Below, in pieces: positions 29,121-39,754 of a stretch of 60,660 nucleotides of DNA. Numbering within the stretch: the stretch's first letter is position 1; each line of letters opens with the position of its first letter. The notes beneath the pieces were generated by a model, which was not told the origin of the DNA, searched no databases, and was given only the letters and a program-made list of their open reading frames with translations. Source of the DNA: an uncultured Christensenellaceae bacterium (GTDB taxonomy: Bacteria > Bacillota > Clostridia > Christensenellales > UBA3700); NCBI GenBank assembly GCA_944380295.1, contig CALWHE010000025.1, positions 1 to 60,660 on the forward strand, read 5' to 3'. Position numbers and translations under genes: made by a program.

Positions 29121-31760
29121 TTATTCTTCCAGCAGTCTGAGCTGTGCGCGCAGCTTTTCCGTCATTGCCGCATAAGAGTCCGCCTTGGCCTTTTCTTTAT
29201 CCACCAGCTGGCGGGGCGCCTTTGCCAAAAAACCTTGATTGGCAAGCAGCGCTTTGCAGCGCGCCGTTTCCTTTTCCAGGTTTGCTATTTCCGCCGTCAG
29301 ACGTATCTTTTCTTTCTCCGCGTCCACCAACTCGCCCAGCGGCAGGAACGCTTCGCCCGCGGAGGAGATAACGGACACCACTTTAACGCCTATCTCGTCT
29401 TTGCCGGACACGTGAGTTATCTCATTGATACCGGCAAGTTTTTTGATGTAAGCGTGGTCCGCGCTCTTCACGGCGTCGCCCACCAGGAACATGTCCACCT
29501 TTTTGGAAGGTGCCACGTTCATCTCGTTCTTCACGTTCCTGACGGCTTTGATCAGATCCACCACTTTGTCGAAAGCCGTCATTTCCGCGCGGTAAGCGTA
29601 TTTTTTGACCGGCTGCGGCCACTTGGCAAGGCACAGTTTTCCGCGCACGCCGGGCATATAACCGTAAATTTCCTCCGTGACAAAGGGCACAAAGGGGTGC
29701 AACAGTTTGAGAACGGTTTCCAGCACATAAGTGAGCACGCTGAGCGTGTTCACTTTCGCGTCCCCGCTCGCTTCGTAAAGCGCGGGTTTGCAAAGCTCTA
29801 TATACCAGTCGCAGAACTGCGCCCACACAAAGTCGTAAAGTTTGCCCGCGGCAAGCCCCAACTCGTATTTTTCCAAATTCTTGGTAACGTCTTTGATGGT
29901 TTCGTTCAGGCGGCAGAGTATCCACTTGTCCGCATGTGTGAGGCGGAAAGTGCCCATCTCTTTGAGCTTTACGCCCTCGCAATTCATCAAGAGGAATCTG
30001 GAAGCGTTCCAGATCTTGTTCATAAAATTGCGCGCGCTCTCCGTCTTTTCGTCCATATAACGCATGTCGCTGCCGGGAGCCACGCCCTGCACCAGCGAAA
30101 AGCGCAGGCTGTCCGCGCCGTATTTGTCTATGACTTCCAGCGGATCTATGCCGTTGCCCAAAGATTTGCTCATCTTCCTGCCCAGTTTGTCGCGCACGAT
30201 GCCGTGTATCAGCACTTCGGAGAAAGGCACTTCTCCCATATGCTCTATGCCGGAGAAGATCATTCTCGCCACCCAGAAGAAGATGATGTCGTATGCCGTG
30301 ACCAGCAAGGAGTTGGGATAAAAATAATCCAGATCCGCCGTCTTGTCCGGATACCCCAGCGTGGAGAACGGCCAAAGCGCGCTGCTGAACCAGGTGTCCA
30401 GCACGTCCTCGTCCTGCTTGAAAGCCGTGTGTCCGCAGGCGGGGCATTTATCCGGGAAACTCTCCGCCACCACCATATGTCCGCATTTTTCGCAATAGTA
30501 AGCGGGAATGCGGTGTCCCCACCACAGCTGACGGGAGATGCACCAATCTTTGACGTTTTCCATCCAGTTGAAATATATCTTGGAAAACCTGTCGGGAATG
30601 AATTCCGTCTTCTTTTTGCGCACCGCCTCAATCGCCGGCTTTGCCAGCGGTTTCATTTTCACGAACCACTGCTTGGACACGATCGGCTCCACCGTGCTGT
30701 GGCAGCGGTAGCACTGCCCCACGTTGTGCTTGTAATCTTCTATCTTGACCAGATATCCGCCCGCGCGCAGATCTTCCACGATGACGTCGCGCGCCTTTTC
30801 GCGTGAAAGACCGCAATATTTTTCTCCGGCGTTTTCGTTGAGAGAGCCGTCGTCGTTCATCACGCGGATAACGGGCAGATCGTGCCTTGCGCCCACCTCA
30901 AAGTCGTTGGGGTCGTGTGCGGGCGTGATCTTCACCGCGCCGCTGCCAAAGTCCGTTTCCACGTATTCGTCCGCTATCACGGGGATCAGACGCCCCACCA
31001 GCGGCAGCACGAGGTTTTTGCCCACCGCCGTCGTATATCTTTCGTCCTTGGGGTTGACCGCCACGGCGGTGTCGCCCAAAATGGTTTCCGGACGAGTGGT
31101 GGCAACGGTGATATAGCCGCTGCCGTCTTCAAAGGGATACCTGATGTGCCACAGGTGCGAATCCTGCTCTTCGTATTCCACTTCCGCGTCGGAAAGCGCC
31201 GTTTTGCAGGACGGACACCAATTTATTATCCTGTCGCCCTTGTAGATAAGTCCTTTGTTGTATAAGTCCACAAAAACGTGCGCCACCGCCCGCGAGCAAT
31301 GCTCGTCCATGGTAAAGGCTTCTCTGCTCCAATCGCAAGAACAGCCCAAGCGCTTTATCTGTTCGGATATCCTGTTGCCGTATTTTCTCGTCCATGCCCA
31401 GGCGCGCTCCAAAAAGCCTTCCCTGCCCACATCGTTTTTGGTCAGACCTTCCTTTTTCATCTCTTCCACTATCTTCACTTCCGTGGCGATGGAGGCGTGA
31501 TCCTTGCCGGGCAGCCAAAGCGCGCTGTAACCCTGCATGCGCTTGAAGCGCGTGATGGTATCCTGAATGGTGTCGTCCAAAGCATGCCCCATATGCAGCT
31601 GTCCCGTGATGTTGGGAGGCGGCATGACTATGCAAAAAGGTTCTTTCTTTTTGTCTGCCTTGGCGGTGAAGCAGCCGCTCTCCATCCACTTTTCATACAA
31701 AGCGGATTCAAACTCTTTGGGCGAATATGTCTTGGGCATATCCTTGAACTTTGCCTTCAT
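29121..31760 (-). CDS. valS: Valyl-tRNA synthetase
   Basis: Class I enzyme that charges tRNA-Val. The HIGH motif appears as PPPNITGQLHMGHAL (near residue 47) and KMSKS as GRKMSKSLGNG. It has the CP1 editing domain (TTRPETILGDTAVAV), zinc-type CxxC pairs (WCPSCKTALSD; YCEKCGH..CPACGH), and a C-terminal coiled arm (KEKIRLTAEIANLEKE). 879 residues. AAGGAG precedes the ATG. Only 24 bp separate it from the small gene upstream, so no T-box leader is present. Confidence 0.97.
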   Translation of the reverse strand: MKAKFKDMPKTYSPKEFESALYEKWMESGCFTAKADKKKEPFCIVMPPPNITGQLHMGHALDDTIQDTITRFKRMQGYSALWLPGKDHASIATEVKIVEEMKKEGLTKNDVGREGFLERAWAWTRKYGNRISEQIKRLGCSCDWSREAFTMDEHCSRAVAHVFVDLYNKGLIYKGDRIINWCPSCKTALSDAEVEYEEQDSHLWHIRYPFEDGSGYITVATTRPETILGDTAVAVNPKDERYTTAVGKNLVLPLVGRLIPVIADEYVETDFGSGAVKITPAHDPNDFEVGARHDLPVIRVMNDDGSLNENAGEKYCGLSREKARDVIVEDLRAGGYLVKIEDYKHNVGQCYRCHSTVEPIVSKQWFVKMKPLAKPAIEAVRKKKTEFIPDRFSKIYFNWMENVKDWCISRQLWWGHRIPAYYCEKCGHMVVAESFPDKCPACGHTAFKQDEDVLDTWFSSALWPFSTLGYPDKTADLDYFYPNSLLVTAYDIIFFWVARMIFSGIEHMGEVPFSEVLIHGIVRDKLGRKMSKSLGNGIDPLEVIDKYGADSLRFSLVQGVAPGSDMRYMDEKTESARNFMNKIWNASRFLLMNCEGVKLKEMGTFRLTHADKWILCRLNETIKDVTKNLEKYELGLAAGKLYDFVWAQFCDWYIELCKPALYEASGDAKVNTLSVLTYVLETVLKLLHPFVPFVTEEIYGYMPGVRGKLCLAKWPQPVKKYAYRAEMTAFDKVVDLIKAVRNVKNEMNVAPSKKVDMFLVGDAVKSADHAYIKKLAGINEITHVSGKDEIGVKVVSVISSAGEAFLPLGELVDAEKEKIRLTAEIANLEKETARCKALLANQGFLAKAPRQLVDKEKAKADSYAAMTEKLRAQLRLLEE

Positions 31761-31784
31761 GTGTATCTCCTTTTATATCCGAAG

Positions 31785-32024
31785 TCATGCGGTGAGTATT
31801 GCCACCGTCATACCGATTATTATCAATGCAACTCCCAGCGCCCGCAATATAAAGGCAAGCGAGGTGAGCCGCGGTTTTTCTTTTTTCTCCCTTGCGCGGT
31901 TCGCCGCGTCCGCCACCACTCCGGCAAACAGCGCCATGAGCAGCCCCGCTACCGCCAGCACGATCCCGCTCAGCGTGGCGGGCTGCGTCAGCCTTTCCGG
32001 CTGAAACTGCACCCAATCAAACAT
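31785..32024 (-). CDS. Small membrane protein, unknown
   Basis: 79 residues with two hydrophobic helices (about 17-40 and 58-78) joined by a very basic loop (NRAREKKEKPR). The strong positive charge between the helices suggests a hairpin with the loop inside the cell. It overlaps the end of pgsA by 8 bp and precedes valS, so it is likely translated from the same mRNA. Not recognised. Confidence 0.65.
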   Translation of the reverse strand: MFDWVQFQPERLTQPATLSGIVLAVAGLLMALFAGVVADAANRAREKKEKPRLTSLAFILRALGVALIIIGMTVAILTA

Positions 32025-32745
32025 TACGGGCGCCGTCCTCCGCAGGCGTGTCCTGCGCCTCTATCGGCTCGCCCTTATCATTGAGCTTGTCCAATATGCC
32101 GCTCTCGCGCACTTTGCACAGAGCGCGGTAATATCCCACGTTATACTGGATCAGATTGTATATCGCCACCAGCGCGCCGGCGGCAAACACGGCAACGGCT
32201 ATCCAATATATGATGTCGCCTGCCTTGTATACGTCGCCGTCGTAGCACAGCAGTCCCAGCGCGAAATAAGCCAGCACCAAAGAAGCGAAGTTAAGCGCGG
32301 AGCCGGCTTTGCCCCACTTGTTGGCTATCTGCTCCACCTGGCGCTTGCTGGCTTTCATAAAGTAATAGCTGAACACGCCCATGGCTATCTCTTTGACGAT
32401 GAGAATGGCGGCAAACAGCATTACCGGCCACCTGTCTATCATCACGTAAGCAACCCCCAGCATCAGGATGCCGAAGCCTTGGCAGAGTTTGTCCGCCACC
32501 GGATCTATCACCTTGCCCAGATCGGAGATCATATTGAAGTGACGCGCCACAAAACCGTCTATCACGTCCGTGACCTCTGCAAACACGAAAACGCCGAACG
32601 CCGCCCAGACGTATACCTTGGCCTGCTGCGCCGCGGTATCCGTGCAAAAGACCACCATGAGCGCGAAAAACACGGGCACGCACAATAGCCTGACATATGT
32701 GAGAATGTTCGGGATGGTGAACACATCTTTACGGGAAAACTTCAT
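32017..32745 (-). CDS. pgsA: CDP-diacylglycerol-glycerol-3-phosphate 3-phosphatidyltransferase
   Basis: Makes phosphatidylglycerol phosphate from CDP-diacylglycerol. It carries the CDP-alcohol transferase signature as DVIDGFVARHFNMISDLGKVIDPVADKL (near residues 61-88) with the expected four acidic residues, and has several membrane helices. 242 residues, longer than the usual 180-200 because of a C-terminal extension ending in an acidic tail. First gene of a run with the small protein, valS, HAD and two membrane proteins; own promoter. Confidence 0.9.
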   Translation of the reverse strand: MKFSRKDVFTIPNILTYVRLLCVPVFFALMVVFCTDTAAQQAKVYVWAAFGVFVFAEVTDVIDGFVARHFNMISDLGKVIDPVADKLCQGFGILMLGVAYVMIDRWPVMLFAAILIVKEIAMGVFSYYFMKASKRQVEQIANKWGKAGSALNFASLVLAYFALGLLCYDGDVYKAGDIIYWIAVAVFAAGALVAIYNLIQYNVGYYRALCKVRESGILDKLNDKGEPIEAQDTPAEDGARNV

Positions 32746-32778
32746 TGCTTGCTCCTTTATTTTGCTATGCGTATGAAG

Positions 32779-32807
32779 ATTATATCATATAAAAAAGGAA
32801 AATACAA
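32779..32807 (-). promoter_or_regulatory. pgsA promoter
   Basis: Minus strand: TTGTAT (32807-32802), 17 bp, TATAAT (32784-32779). The 16 bases around the -10 match those at the asnS promoter. Confidence 0.7.
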
Positions 32808-32888
32808 ATATTTTGGCGCGCAAATCAAGCTCTTCAATCACACGCAAACGGCAAAATTGAATAGTATGTATTAAATTCGGAGGTGAAA

Positions 32889-33889
32889 ATGAAAAAACTT
32901 ACTGTTTGCATACTTCTTTTGAGCGTGATCGGCGCCTGTTTTGCCCTGAGCGGCTGCGATGAGGAAGACGGCAACACGATACGCCTGACGGAAGTTACGC
33001 ATTCCGTCTTTTACGCGCCCCTCTATGTGGCGATGGAAGGCGGATATTTCGAAGAAGAAAACATCAAGATAGAACTGAGCAACGGCGGCGGCGCTGACAG
33101 CTGCATGACCGCCCTTTTGGCGGGTCAGGCGGACATCGGACTGCACGGTCCGGAGGCATGCATATATGTCTGCGAACAAGGCAGGAAGGATTATCCGATA
33201 GTCTTTGCGCAGCTGACCAAAAAAGACGGTTCGTTTTTGGTGGGGCGCTCGCCCATGCCCGATTTTGAGTGGGAAGACCTGGCGGGCAGCGAGATAATAG
33301 GCGGCAGAGTGGGTGGCGTGCCCGCCATGACGCTGGAATACCTTTTGGAGATGCACTCGCTCACGGACGGTGAAAACGTCACCATCAATTACGGCATAGA
33401 TTTCGACCTGATCACCCCTGCTTTTGAAGCTGGCACGGGCGATTACTGCACCATGTTCGAGCCTGTCGCCACCAACTTTCAAAACGAAGGTAAGGGTTAT
33501 GTGATAGCTTCCGTGGGTGAAGGCGCTGGCGACATGCCTTACACCGCTTTTACCGCCACGCAGAGCTTTATCGATCAAAATCCCGAACTCATAGACGGCT
33601 TTTTGCGCGCGCTTATCAAAGCCATGGCATTTGTGCAGGAAAACGACGGCATGACCATCGCCAAAATTTTGGCGCCGCAGTTTGCCGGAACGGAAACGGC
33701 GGTTTTGGCGGACGCCATAGAAAAATACAAAGCCATAGACGCATATTCTTCCTCGCCGATAATGAAGCAGGAGGACTTTGAGCACCTGCAAGACGTGATA
33801 ATCGCCGCCGGCGTGATGGACGCGAGAGTGGCTTTTGCCGATGTGGTGGACAATTCCTTGGCGCAGGCGGTGCTGGACGGTATGGAATA

Positions 33890-33890
<1 letters not shown>
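32889..33890 (+). CDS. ABC transporter substrate-binding lipoprotein, SsuA/TauA/THI5-like
   Basis: Captures a small solute outside the cell for import. The signal peptide ends in the lipobox LSGC, so Cys23 would be lipid-anchored. The NMT1/SsuA fold shows in YAPLYVAMEGGYFEEENIKIEL and LLAGQADIGLHGPEA. I use ATG 32889, with GGAGG 5 nt before it; a GTG six bases earlier lies in the ribosome site. Relatives bind sulfonates, taurine or thiamine precursors; no ligand can be assigned. First gene of a three-gene importer. Confidence 0.87.
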
Positions 33891-34720
<830 letters not shown>

Positions 34721-35452
34721 CCGCCGGCAGACTGGCGGTGGTGGCAGCCTTTTTCGGGCTGTGGGAAGCGCTCACCGCCCTGGGTGCTTTGGACAGTTTC
34801 ATCACCAGCTCCCCTTCGCGCATGGCGGTGAAACTGGCAGAACTTTTTCAAACGGGCGATCTGCTCTACCACATGGGCGTGACTTTGGCGGAAACGGTGA
34901 TAAGTTTTCTGCTCGCCACCGCCATGGGAGTTGCCGCCGCCATAGCGCTTTGGTGGTGCGAGAGTGCCAGAAAGATTTTGGAACCCCATCTGGTGATACT
35001 CAACTCCCTGCCCAAAATAGCGCTGGGACCAGTGATAATCATCTGGGTGGGCGCGGGCACGTCCGCCATCATCGTGATGGCGCTGCTCATCTCCCTCATC
35101 ATCACCATCATCAATTCTCTGCAAGCGTTTTTAAGCGTGGAAGAGGGAAAATTGCGCCTTTTTGCCACCATGAAGGCAAGCAAGACGCAAACGCTCTTCA
35201 AACTGATCCTGCCTTCCGCCATACCCGATCTGATGGCTGTCCTCAAAGTCAACGTGGGGCTGAGCTGGGTGGGCACCATCATGGGCGAATACCTGGTTTC
35301 CAAGGCGGGACTGGGTTATCTGATAATATATGGCGGCACCATTTTCGATCTGGATATAGTGATGACAGCCACCGTAGTTTTGTGTGTTTTGGCGGCGCTG
35401 ATGTATTACGCCGTGGTTTTGACGGAAAAAGCGATAGGCAAAAAATTCAAAT

Positions 35453-36430
35453 TCAACTCCTGATCAAGGGGCGCGGAATCAAGGGGCGCGGAAGTTTGCG
35501 GCGGCACGCCGCCGCAAACGAAAGCGCATATATGACGCACACACCGGTGCCGAAAACTCCCATGACAGGATAAAAAGTATCCACGGCAGCGGAAAAATCC
35601 ATGGAATATCCTATCACGGCGATGCAGCACAGGAAAAGAACGGGCATAAAAGAACTTTCAAAAAATTCTTCCAGATAAGAGCACGCCGCTCTGCCGGCGC
35701 CCAAAAGCGTGGAGAGCACGGCAGCCAGAATGAGAGCCGCGCCCAAGACGGACATGCCGTTTTGCGCGGCAAAATCATAAACGGGCATATCTGCCGCCGC
35801 ATTGGAGAGTGCCACCTCGTGCACGAGCGTGAGCGAGCCGGCACAGACAAGCGCGCTTATCGCCACCGACAAAAATATCTGCTTTACAGTCATGCCCTTT
35901 CCTTCGTCTTTGATCAGACAGCCGCCGGTGAGCATGTTCATGCCGCAGTATTTTACGGCAGACCGGAGATCTATGTCTTGCGTATGCACTTCAGTGCATA
36001 AAGAATACAGAATTGCAATACACGCTATCAAGAGAACGACCAACACCAAGGAGAGATTTTTTATGAATTTCATCTCGAAACAAGCCAAAACGGCGCATAT
36101 CAGTCCGCAGGCAAGCCCGATAAGCTGCACGCCGCTTATTTGACAAAACAGCTGTTCGGCGGCGCTGCACATAACGGCAAAAGTTATGACCATGGCGCAA
36201 AAAACGGCAAAATCGGTAGCCTTATTCAAGACGCGCCAAACGCCCTTTTCGGGCGCGAATTTTCCCACCGCCAAAAACAGACCGCTCACGCAGCCCATAA
36301 GCAGTCCGGCAACGAAGGGCGACGCCCAGCCTGCGCCGGCAAAATACAGCATCACTTCCCTGCCCGTGGCAAATCCCGCGCCCACCACGGCGCCCACAAA
36401 CAGACAGGAAACCTTCAACGCATTCAGCAT
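35453..36430 (-). CDS. YkvI-like membrane protein (APC-superfamily type)
   Basis: Ten or so hydrophobic helices. The start MLNALKVSCLFVGAVVGAGFATGREVMLYF resembles the first helix of YkvI-type proteins and amino acid transporters, where GAGFATG-like motifs bind substrate. 325 residues. No Shine-Dalgarno sequence is visible; TATATT lies five bases before the ATG, so it may be leaderless. The 3' end overlaps the ABC permease on the other strand by 11 bp. The C-terminus ends in a repeated PRPLIPRPLI caused by a 15-bp direct repeat. Function unknown. Confidence 0.72.
   Translation of the reverse strand: MLNALKVSCLFVGAVVGAGFATGREVMLYFAGAGWASPFVAGLLMGCVSGLFLAVGKFAPEKGVWRVLNKATDFAVFCAMVITFAVMCSAAEQLFCQISGVQLIGLACGLICAVLACFEMKFIKNLSLVLVVLLIACIAILYSLCTEVHTQDIDLRSAVKYCGMNMLTGGCLIKDEGKGMTVKQIFLSVAISALVCAGSLTLVHEVALSNAAADMPVYDFAAQNGMSVLGAALILAAVLSTLLGAGRAACSYLEEFFESSFMPVLFLCCIAVIGYSMDFSAAVDTFYPVMGVFGTGVCVIYALSFAAACRRKLPRPLIPRPLIRS
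35466..35519. repeat. Direct repeat followed by an 11-bp perfect inverted repeat at convergent gene ends
   Basis: AAGGGGCGCGGAA occurs twice (about 35466 and 35481). Then GTTTGCGGCGG pairs with CCGCCGCAAAC (35494-35519). The stem may end the plus-strand ABC operon, though it has no T-run. Confidence 0.7.
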
Positions 36431-36473
36431 ACGATAATATATGCGAACGCGTCGCGCTTAAATATTGATTTGC

Positions 36474-37682
36474 TTACTTTTGATAAAACATCTCCACGAG
36501 CATTTTTTTCACGTCGTTAAAAGCGGTGATACGCAAAACGGTTTGAGCTTCGCCGTTTTCACCGGGAGATATCTCCACCATGTCGCCCTCATCTTGCGGA
36601 GAGTAATTGTCCGTGCCATCTTCAAGCCCGCTCAATTTGAGATACAGATCGTTGAAAAAGCTACCCACGCCGCCCAGCGCTCCTTGTTTTTCCGCATACT
36701 GCGCGGCAAAGCGCACGTCGGCAAAATATTCGTCGGAAAGTTTTCCCATCAATTCCTCGCGCCCCTCCGGATCCAAATTGACGCCCACGATAAAGTCGAG
36801 CATATCGCTCACCAAGGTGTAATAGCCCACATACCGCACAAGATCGTCCGAACTGTTCAGCATGATGTAATAAGAAACCAGATTGGCGTCCGCCTCTCTC
36901 ACCGCACCCTTAGAGTGCGCCATCTCGTGAGCCGCGGCAGCCACCACGCTCGTGGTGTAATACGCCGTGCATACGTTGCACTCGGCTGTGGGCGCAAAAA
37001 ACACTCCACTGATAGAGAACGCCGACATAAGCTCCGGCCACAACCATTTTTTGAGGTGGGAGTCTGTATCGTAAAAATAATCGCTCGTGAGCACTTCTTC
37101 ATAAGTGTTTTGCAAACTCTCGTTCAAGCCTTCAAGCCCGCCGGGAATTATCAGCTCGCCGTTTTTATTGCGCTCCACGCTGCGAGAGAGCGCGTTGAGC
37201 GCGTCTATATATTCTTCCGCCATGGCGTATACGGCTTCTTCATCAAGTTCGGTCGTGCCCTGATAGAGCGGAATATCCGCTTCTTTTCTGTTATAAGGCA
37301 GAATGGCGAACGCGCCGTAAACGGTGCCGACGATAAAAACGACAAGCGCCAGATCGACAAAAGAATTAAAAGCCCTTTTGAACTGTTTCCTGCACAGCGC
37401 AACAATAATGAAAATCAAAAATGATATTGTTAGGGCTGCCGCCAAATAAATCAGCACTTCAAAAACGCTGAACGGCAGCCAGCCCGTGAGCGCGTTGGCG
37501 GCTTTTATGAGAGCGGAAGATATATTCCGCGAATACCATTCGCATATCTCCACGGAAAGTTTCAGAAGCGCAAAAATTATCAGCACGCCCGCCATCACGC
37601 CTATGGCGACACATTTGCCCGAAACGCGCTTTTTATATCTCTTCTTGTCCTCGAACAGCCTCGGCTGTTTTACTTCCGCCAT
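36474..37682 (-). CDS. DUF3810 family membrane protein, putative zinc metalloprotease
   Basis: Three N-terminal hydrophobic helices (about 25-48, 68-100, 108-132), then an extracytoplasmic domain with HEMAHSKGAVREADAN: an HExxH zinc motif plus the downstream Glu, as in gluzincin peptidases. 402 residues. The substrate is unknown; most members are uncharacterised. No ribosome binding site: TATAAT stands six bases before the ATG, as for cmk, so the mRNA should be leaderless. Confidence 0.82.
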   Translation of the reverse strand: MAEVKQPRLFEDKKRYKKRVSGKCVAIGVMAGVLIIFALLKLSVEICEWYSRNISSALIKAANALTGWLPFSVFEVLIYLAAALTISFLIFIIVALCRKQFKRAFNSFVDLALVVFIVGTVYGAFAILPYNRKEADIPLYQGTTELDEEAVYAMAEEYIDALNALSRSVERNKNGELIIPGGLEGLNESLQNTYEEVLTSDYFYDTDSHLKKWLWPELMSAFSISGVFFAPTAECNVCTAYYTTSVVAAAAHEMAHSKGAVREADANLVSYYIMLNSSDDLVRYVGYYTLVSDMLDFIVGVNLDPEGREELMGKLSDEYFADVRFAAQYAEKQGALGGVGSFFNDLYLKLSGLEDGTDNYSPQDEGDMVEISPGENGEAQTVLRITAFNDVKKMLVEMFYQK

Positions 37683-37688
37683 ATGCTT

Positions 37689-37716
37689 ATTATACCATAT
37701 ACTCCGGCTTTTGCAA
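37689..37716 (-). promoter_or_regulatory. Promoter of the DUF3810 gene, predicted leaderless
   Basis: Minus strand: TTGCAA (37716-37711), 16 bp spacer, TATAAT (37694-37689), then six bases (AAGCAT) to the ATG. Confidence 0.65.
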
Positions 37717-37780
37717 GTAAGACTCTCGTCAAATTAAGGGCATTTTACGCAAATTAGCGCCCTTTTCTCTGCAATATTTG

Positions 37781-37809
37781 TTGAAATCCGCGCGCGCGTA
37801 TGCTATAAT
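37781..37809 (+). promoter_or_regulatory. Promoter of the NifU-like/GGGtGRT pair
   Basis: TTGAAA (37781-37786), 17 bp spacer of mostly CG repeats, TATAAT (37804-37809). The leader is about 34 nt with AGGAGG before the ATG. Confidence 0.8.
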
Positions 37810-37849
37810 TGTAAGGAAATAAAAAGTTATCAAATCAGGAGGAATCCCT

Positions 37850-38542
37850 ATGGAGTATTCACAGGAAGTCAAGAACATGTGTCCCGTAGCCAAGGGCGCA
37901 TATCACGGTCCCGCTCCCATTCCGGAAGAAGGAAAATGGGTCCAAGCAAAAGAGATCGCCGATATCAGCGGCCTCACTCACGGCGTAGGCTGGTGCGCGC
38001 CTCAGCAGGGCGCCTGCAAACTGACGCTCAACGTCAAGAACGGCATTATCGAAGAAGCGCTGGTCGAAACCATCGGCTGCTCCGGTATGACCCACTCCGC
38101 GGCAATGGCGGCAGAGATACTCACCGGCAAAACGCTGCTCGAAGCGCTGAATACAGACCTCGTCTGCGACGCCATCAACACGGCTATGAGAGAGCTGTTC
38201 CTGCAAATCGTTTACGGCCGCACGCAGTCCGCGTTCTCCGAAAACGGTCTGCCCGTGGGCGCGGGCTTGGAAGACCTGGGCAAGGGTCTGAGATCGCAGG
38301 TGGGCACGATGTATGCCACCAAAGTCAAGGGCGTGAGATACCTTGAAATGGCAGAAGGTTACGTCACCCGCATCGCTCTTGACAAAGACGATACCGTTAT
38401 CGGTTACGAATTCGTTCACCTCGGCAAGATGATGGACGCCATCAATTCCGGCATGTCTGCCGACGAAGCGCTGAAAAAGTTCACCAGCAGTTACGGCAGA
38501 TTCAAGGAAGGCGTTAAATACATCAATCCCCGTCACGAATAA
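37850..38542 (+). CDS. NifU/IscU-like iron-sulfur scaffold protein, atypical
   Basis: 230 residues. The middle matches the IscU/NifU N-terminal fold: GWCAPQQGACKLTLNV then ETIGCSGMTHSAAMAAEILTGKTLLEAL. Compared with IscU, Cys56 aligns with the first ligand and Cys77 with GCxSA; the third ligand (LxxHC) is not there, while Cys49, Cys106 and an N-terminal CP (Cys11) are extra. The C-terminal 90 residues form an added domain. It is followed at 17 bp by the GGGtGRT gene, and AGGAGG precedes its ATG. A role in Fe-S assembly or storage is inferred from the fold only. Confidence 0.8.
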   Translation: MEYSQEVKNMCPVAKGAYHGPAPIPEEGKWVQAKEIADISGLTHGVGWCAPQQGACKLTLNVKNGIIEEALVETIGCSGMTHSAAMAAEILTGKTLLEALNTDLVCDAINTAMRELFLQIVYGRTQSAFSENGLPVGAGLEDLGKGLRSQVGTMYATKVKGVRYLEMAEGYVTRIALDKDDTVIGYEFVHLGKMMDAINSGMSADEALKKFTSSYGRFKEGVKYINPRHE

Positions 38543-38559
38543 TAAGGAGGCATACACAA

Positions 38560-39564
38560 ATGGCAGTTACTTTTGAAGGATATGAAAGAAGAATAGATAA
38601 AATAAACAAAGTGTTGGCTTCCTACGGGATCAAAGACCTTGAAGAGGCACGCAAGATCTGTCTCGACAAGGGCATAGACGTAGACGCCATCGTTAAAGGC
38701 GTTCAGCCCATCGCTTTTGAAAACGCGGTTTGGGCTTACACCGTAGGCTGTGCCATCGCCATCAAGAAGAATTGCAAAGACGCCAGCAAGGCGGCGGAAG
38801 CCATCGGCGAAGGTTTGCAGAGCTTCTGCATTCCCGGCTCCGTTGCAGACCAGCGCAAAGTGGGTCTCGGCCACGGCAATCTGGCGGCAATGCTGCTGCG
38901 CGACGAAACCAAATGCTTCGCGTTCCTTGCCGGTCACGAATCTTTTGCGGCGGCGGAAGGCGCCATCGGCATAGCCAAAAAAGCCGATAAGGTGCGCAAA
39001 GAGCCTCTCAAAGTCATTCTCAACGGCTTGGGCAAAGACGCGGCGCAGATCATCAGCCGCATCAACGGTTTCACCTATGTTCAGACCAAGTTGGATTATT
39101 ACACCGGCGAGCTGAAAATCGTCAATGAAACCGTTTACGGTTCCGATCCCGACCGCACCCGTATCCGCGTTTACGGCGCAGACGACGTGGTGGAAGGCGT
39201 GGAGATCATGAAACACGAGAAAGTGGACGTTTCCATCACCGGTAACTCCACCAACCCTACCCGCTTCCAGCACCCCGTTGCCGGCACCTACAAGAAGTGG
39301 TGCGTGGAAAACGGCAAGAAGTATTTCTCCGTGGCTTCCGGCGGCGGCACCGGCCGCACCCTGCACCCGGACAACATGGCGGCAGGTCCCGCGTCTTACG
39401 GCATGACCGACACGATGGGTCGCATGCACTCCGACGCACAATTCGCCGGTTCTTCTTCCGTGCCCGCTCACGTGGAGATGATGGGTCTTATCGGCATGGG
39501 CAACAACCCCATGGTCGGTGCGTCCGTCTCCTGCGCGGTGGAAGTGGCAAGAGCTTTGAACTGA
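38560..39564 (+). CDS. GGGtGRT family protein, unknown function
   Basis: 334 residues with the family's name-giving motif GGGTGRT at 261-267, flanked by SVASGGG and LHPDNMAAGP. Other conserved-looking stretches are AWAYTVGCAIAIKKNC (56-72) and GHGNLAA (104-110). Cysteines at 34, 64, 72, 90, 119 and 248 could bind metal. No signal peptide or membrane helix. It is translated after the NifU-like scaffold (17-bp gap, AAGGAGG), the usual partner of this family, so it likely acts on or with a cluster-carrying protein. No reaction is known to me. Confidence 0.85.
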   Translation: MAVTFEGYERRIDKINKVLASYGIKDLEEARKICLDKGIDVDAIVKGVQPIAFENAVWAYTVGCAIAIKKNCKDASKAAEAIGEGLQSFCIPGSVADQRKVGLGHGNLAAMLLRDETKCFAFLAGHESFAAAEGAIGIAKKADKVRKEPLKVILNGLGKDAAQIISRINGFTYVQTKLDYYTGELKIVNETVYGSDPDRTRIRVYGADDVVEGVEIMKHEKVDVSITGNSTNPTRFQHPVAGTYKKWCVENGKKYFSVASGGGTGRTLHPDNMAAGPASYGMTDTMGRMHSDAQFAGSSSVPAHVEMMGLIGMGNNPMVGASVSCAVEVARALN

Positions 39565-39587
39565 CAGCCGACAGACAGACAAAAAAA

Positions 39588-39616
39588 CGCGACCGCCTCG
39601 TGCGGTCGTTTTTTTT
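39588..39616 (+). terminator. Terminator after the GGGtGRT gene
   Basis: CGACCGC (39590-39596) pairs with GCGGTCG (39602-39608), followed by eight T. Confidence 0.9.
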
Positions 39617-39754
39617 ATGCGCGATATGTCCGTTCGGCAGGTTTTGGGCGCAGCGCTGTTATTTCGTCCGGCAAATTTATTGCAAATCGCGCAAACTTCT
39701 TCCGATGTTTTGCGCATGAGGTAATTTTGCAACGATATAAATTATCTCCATTGC

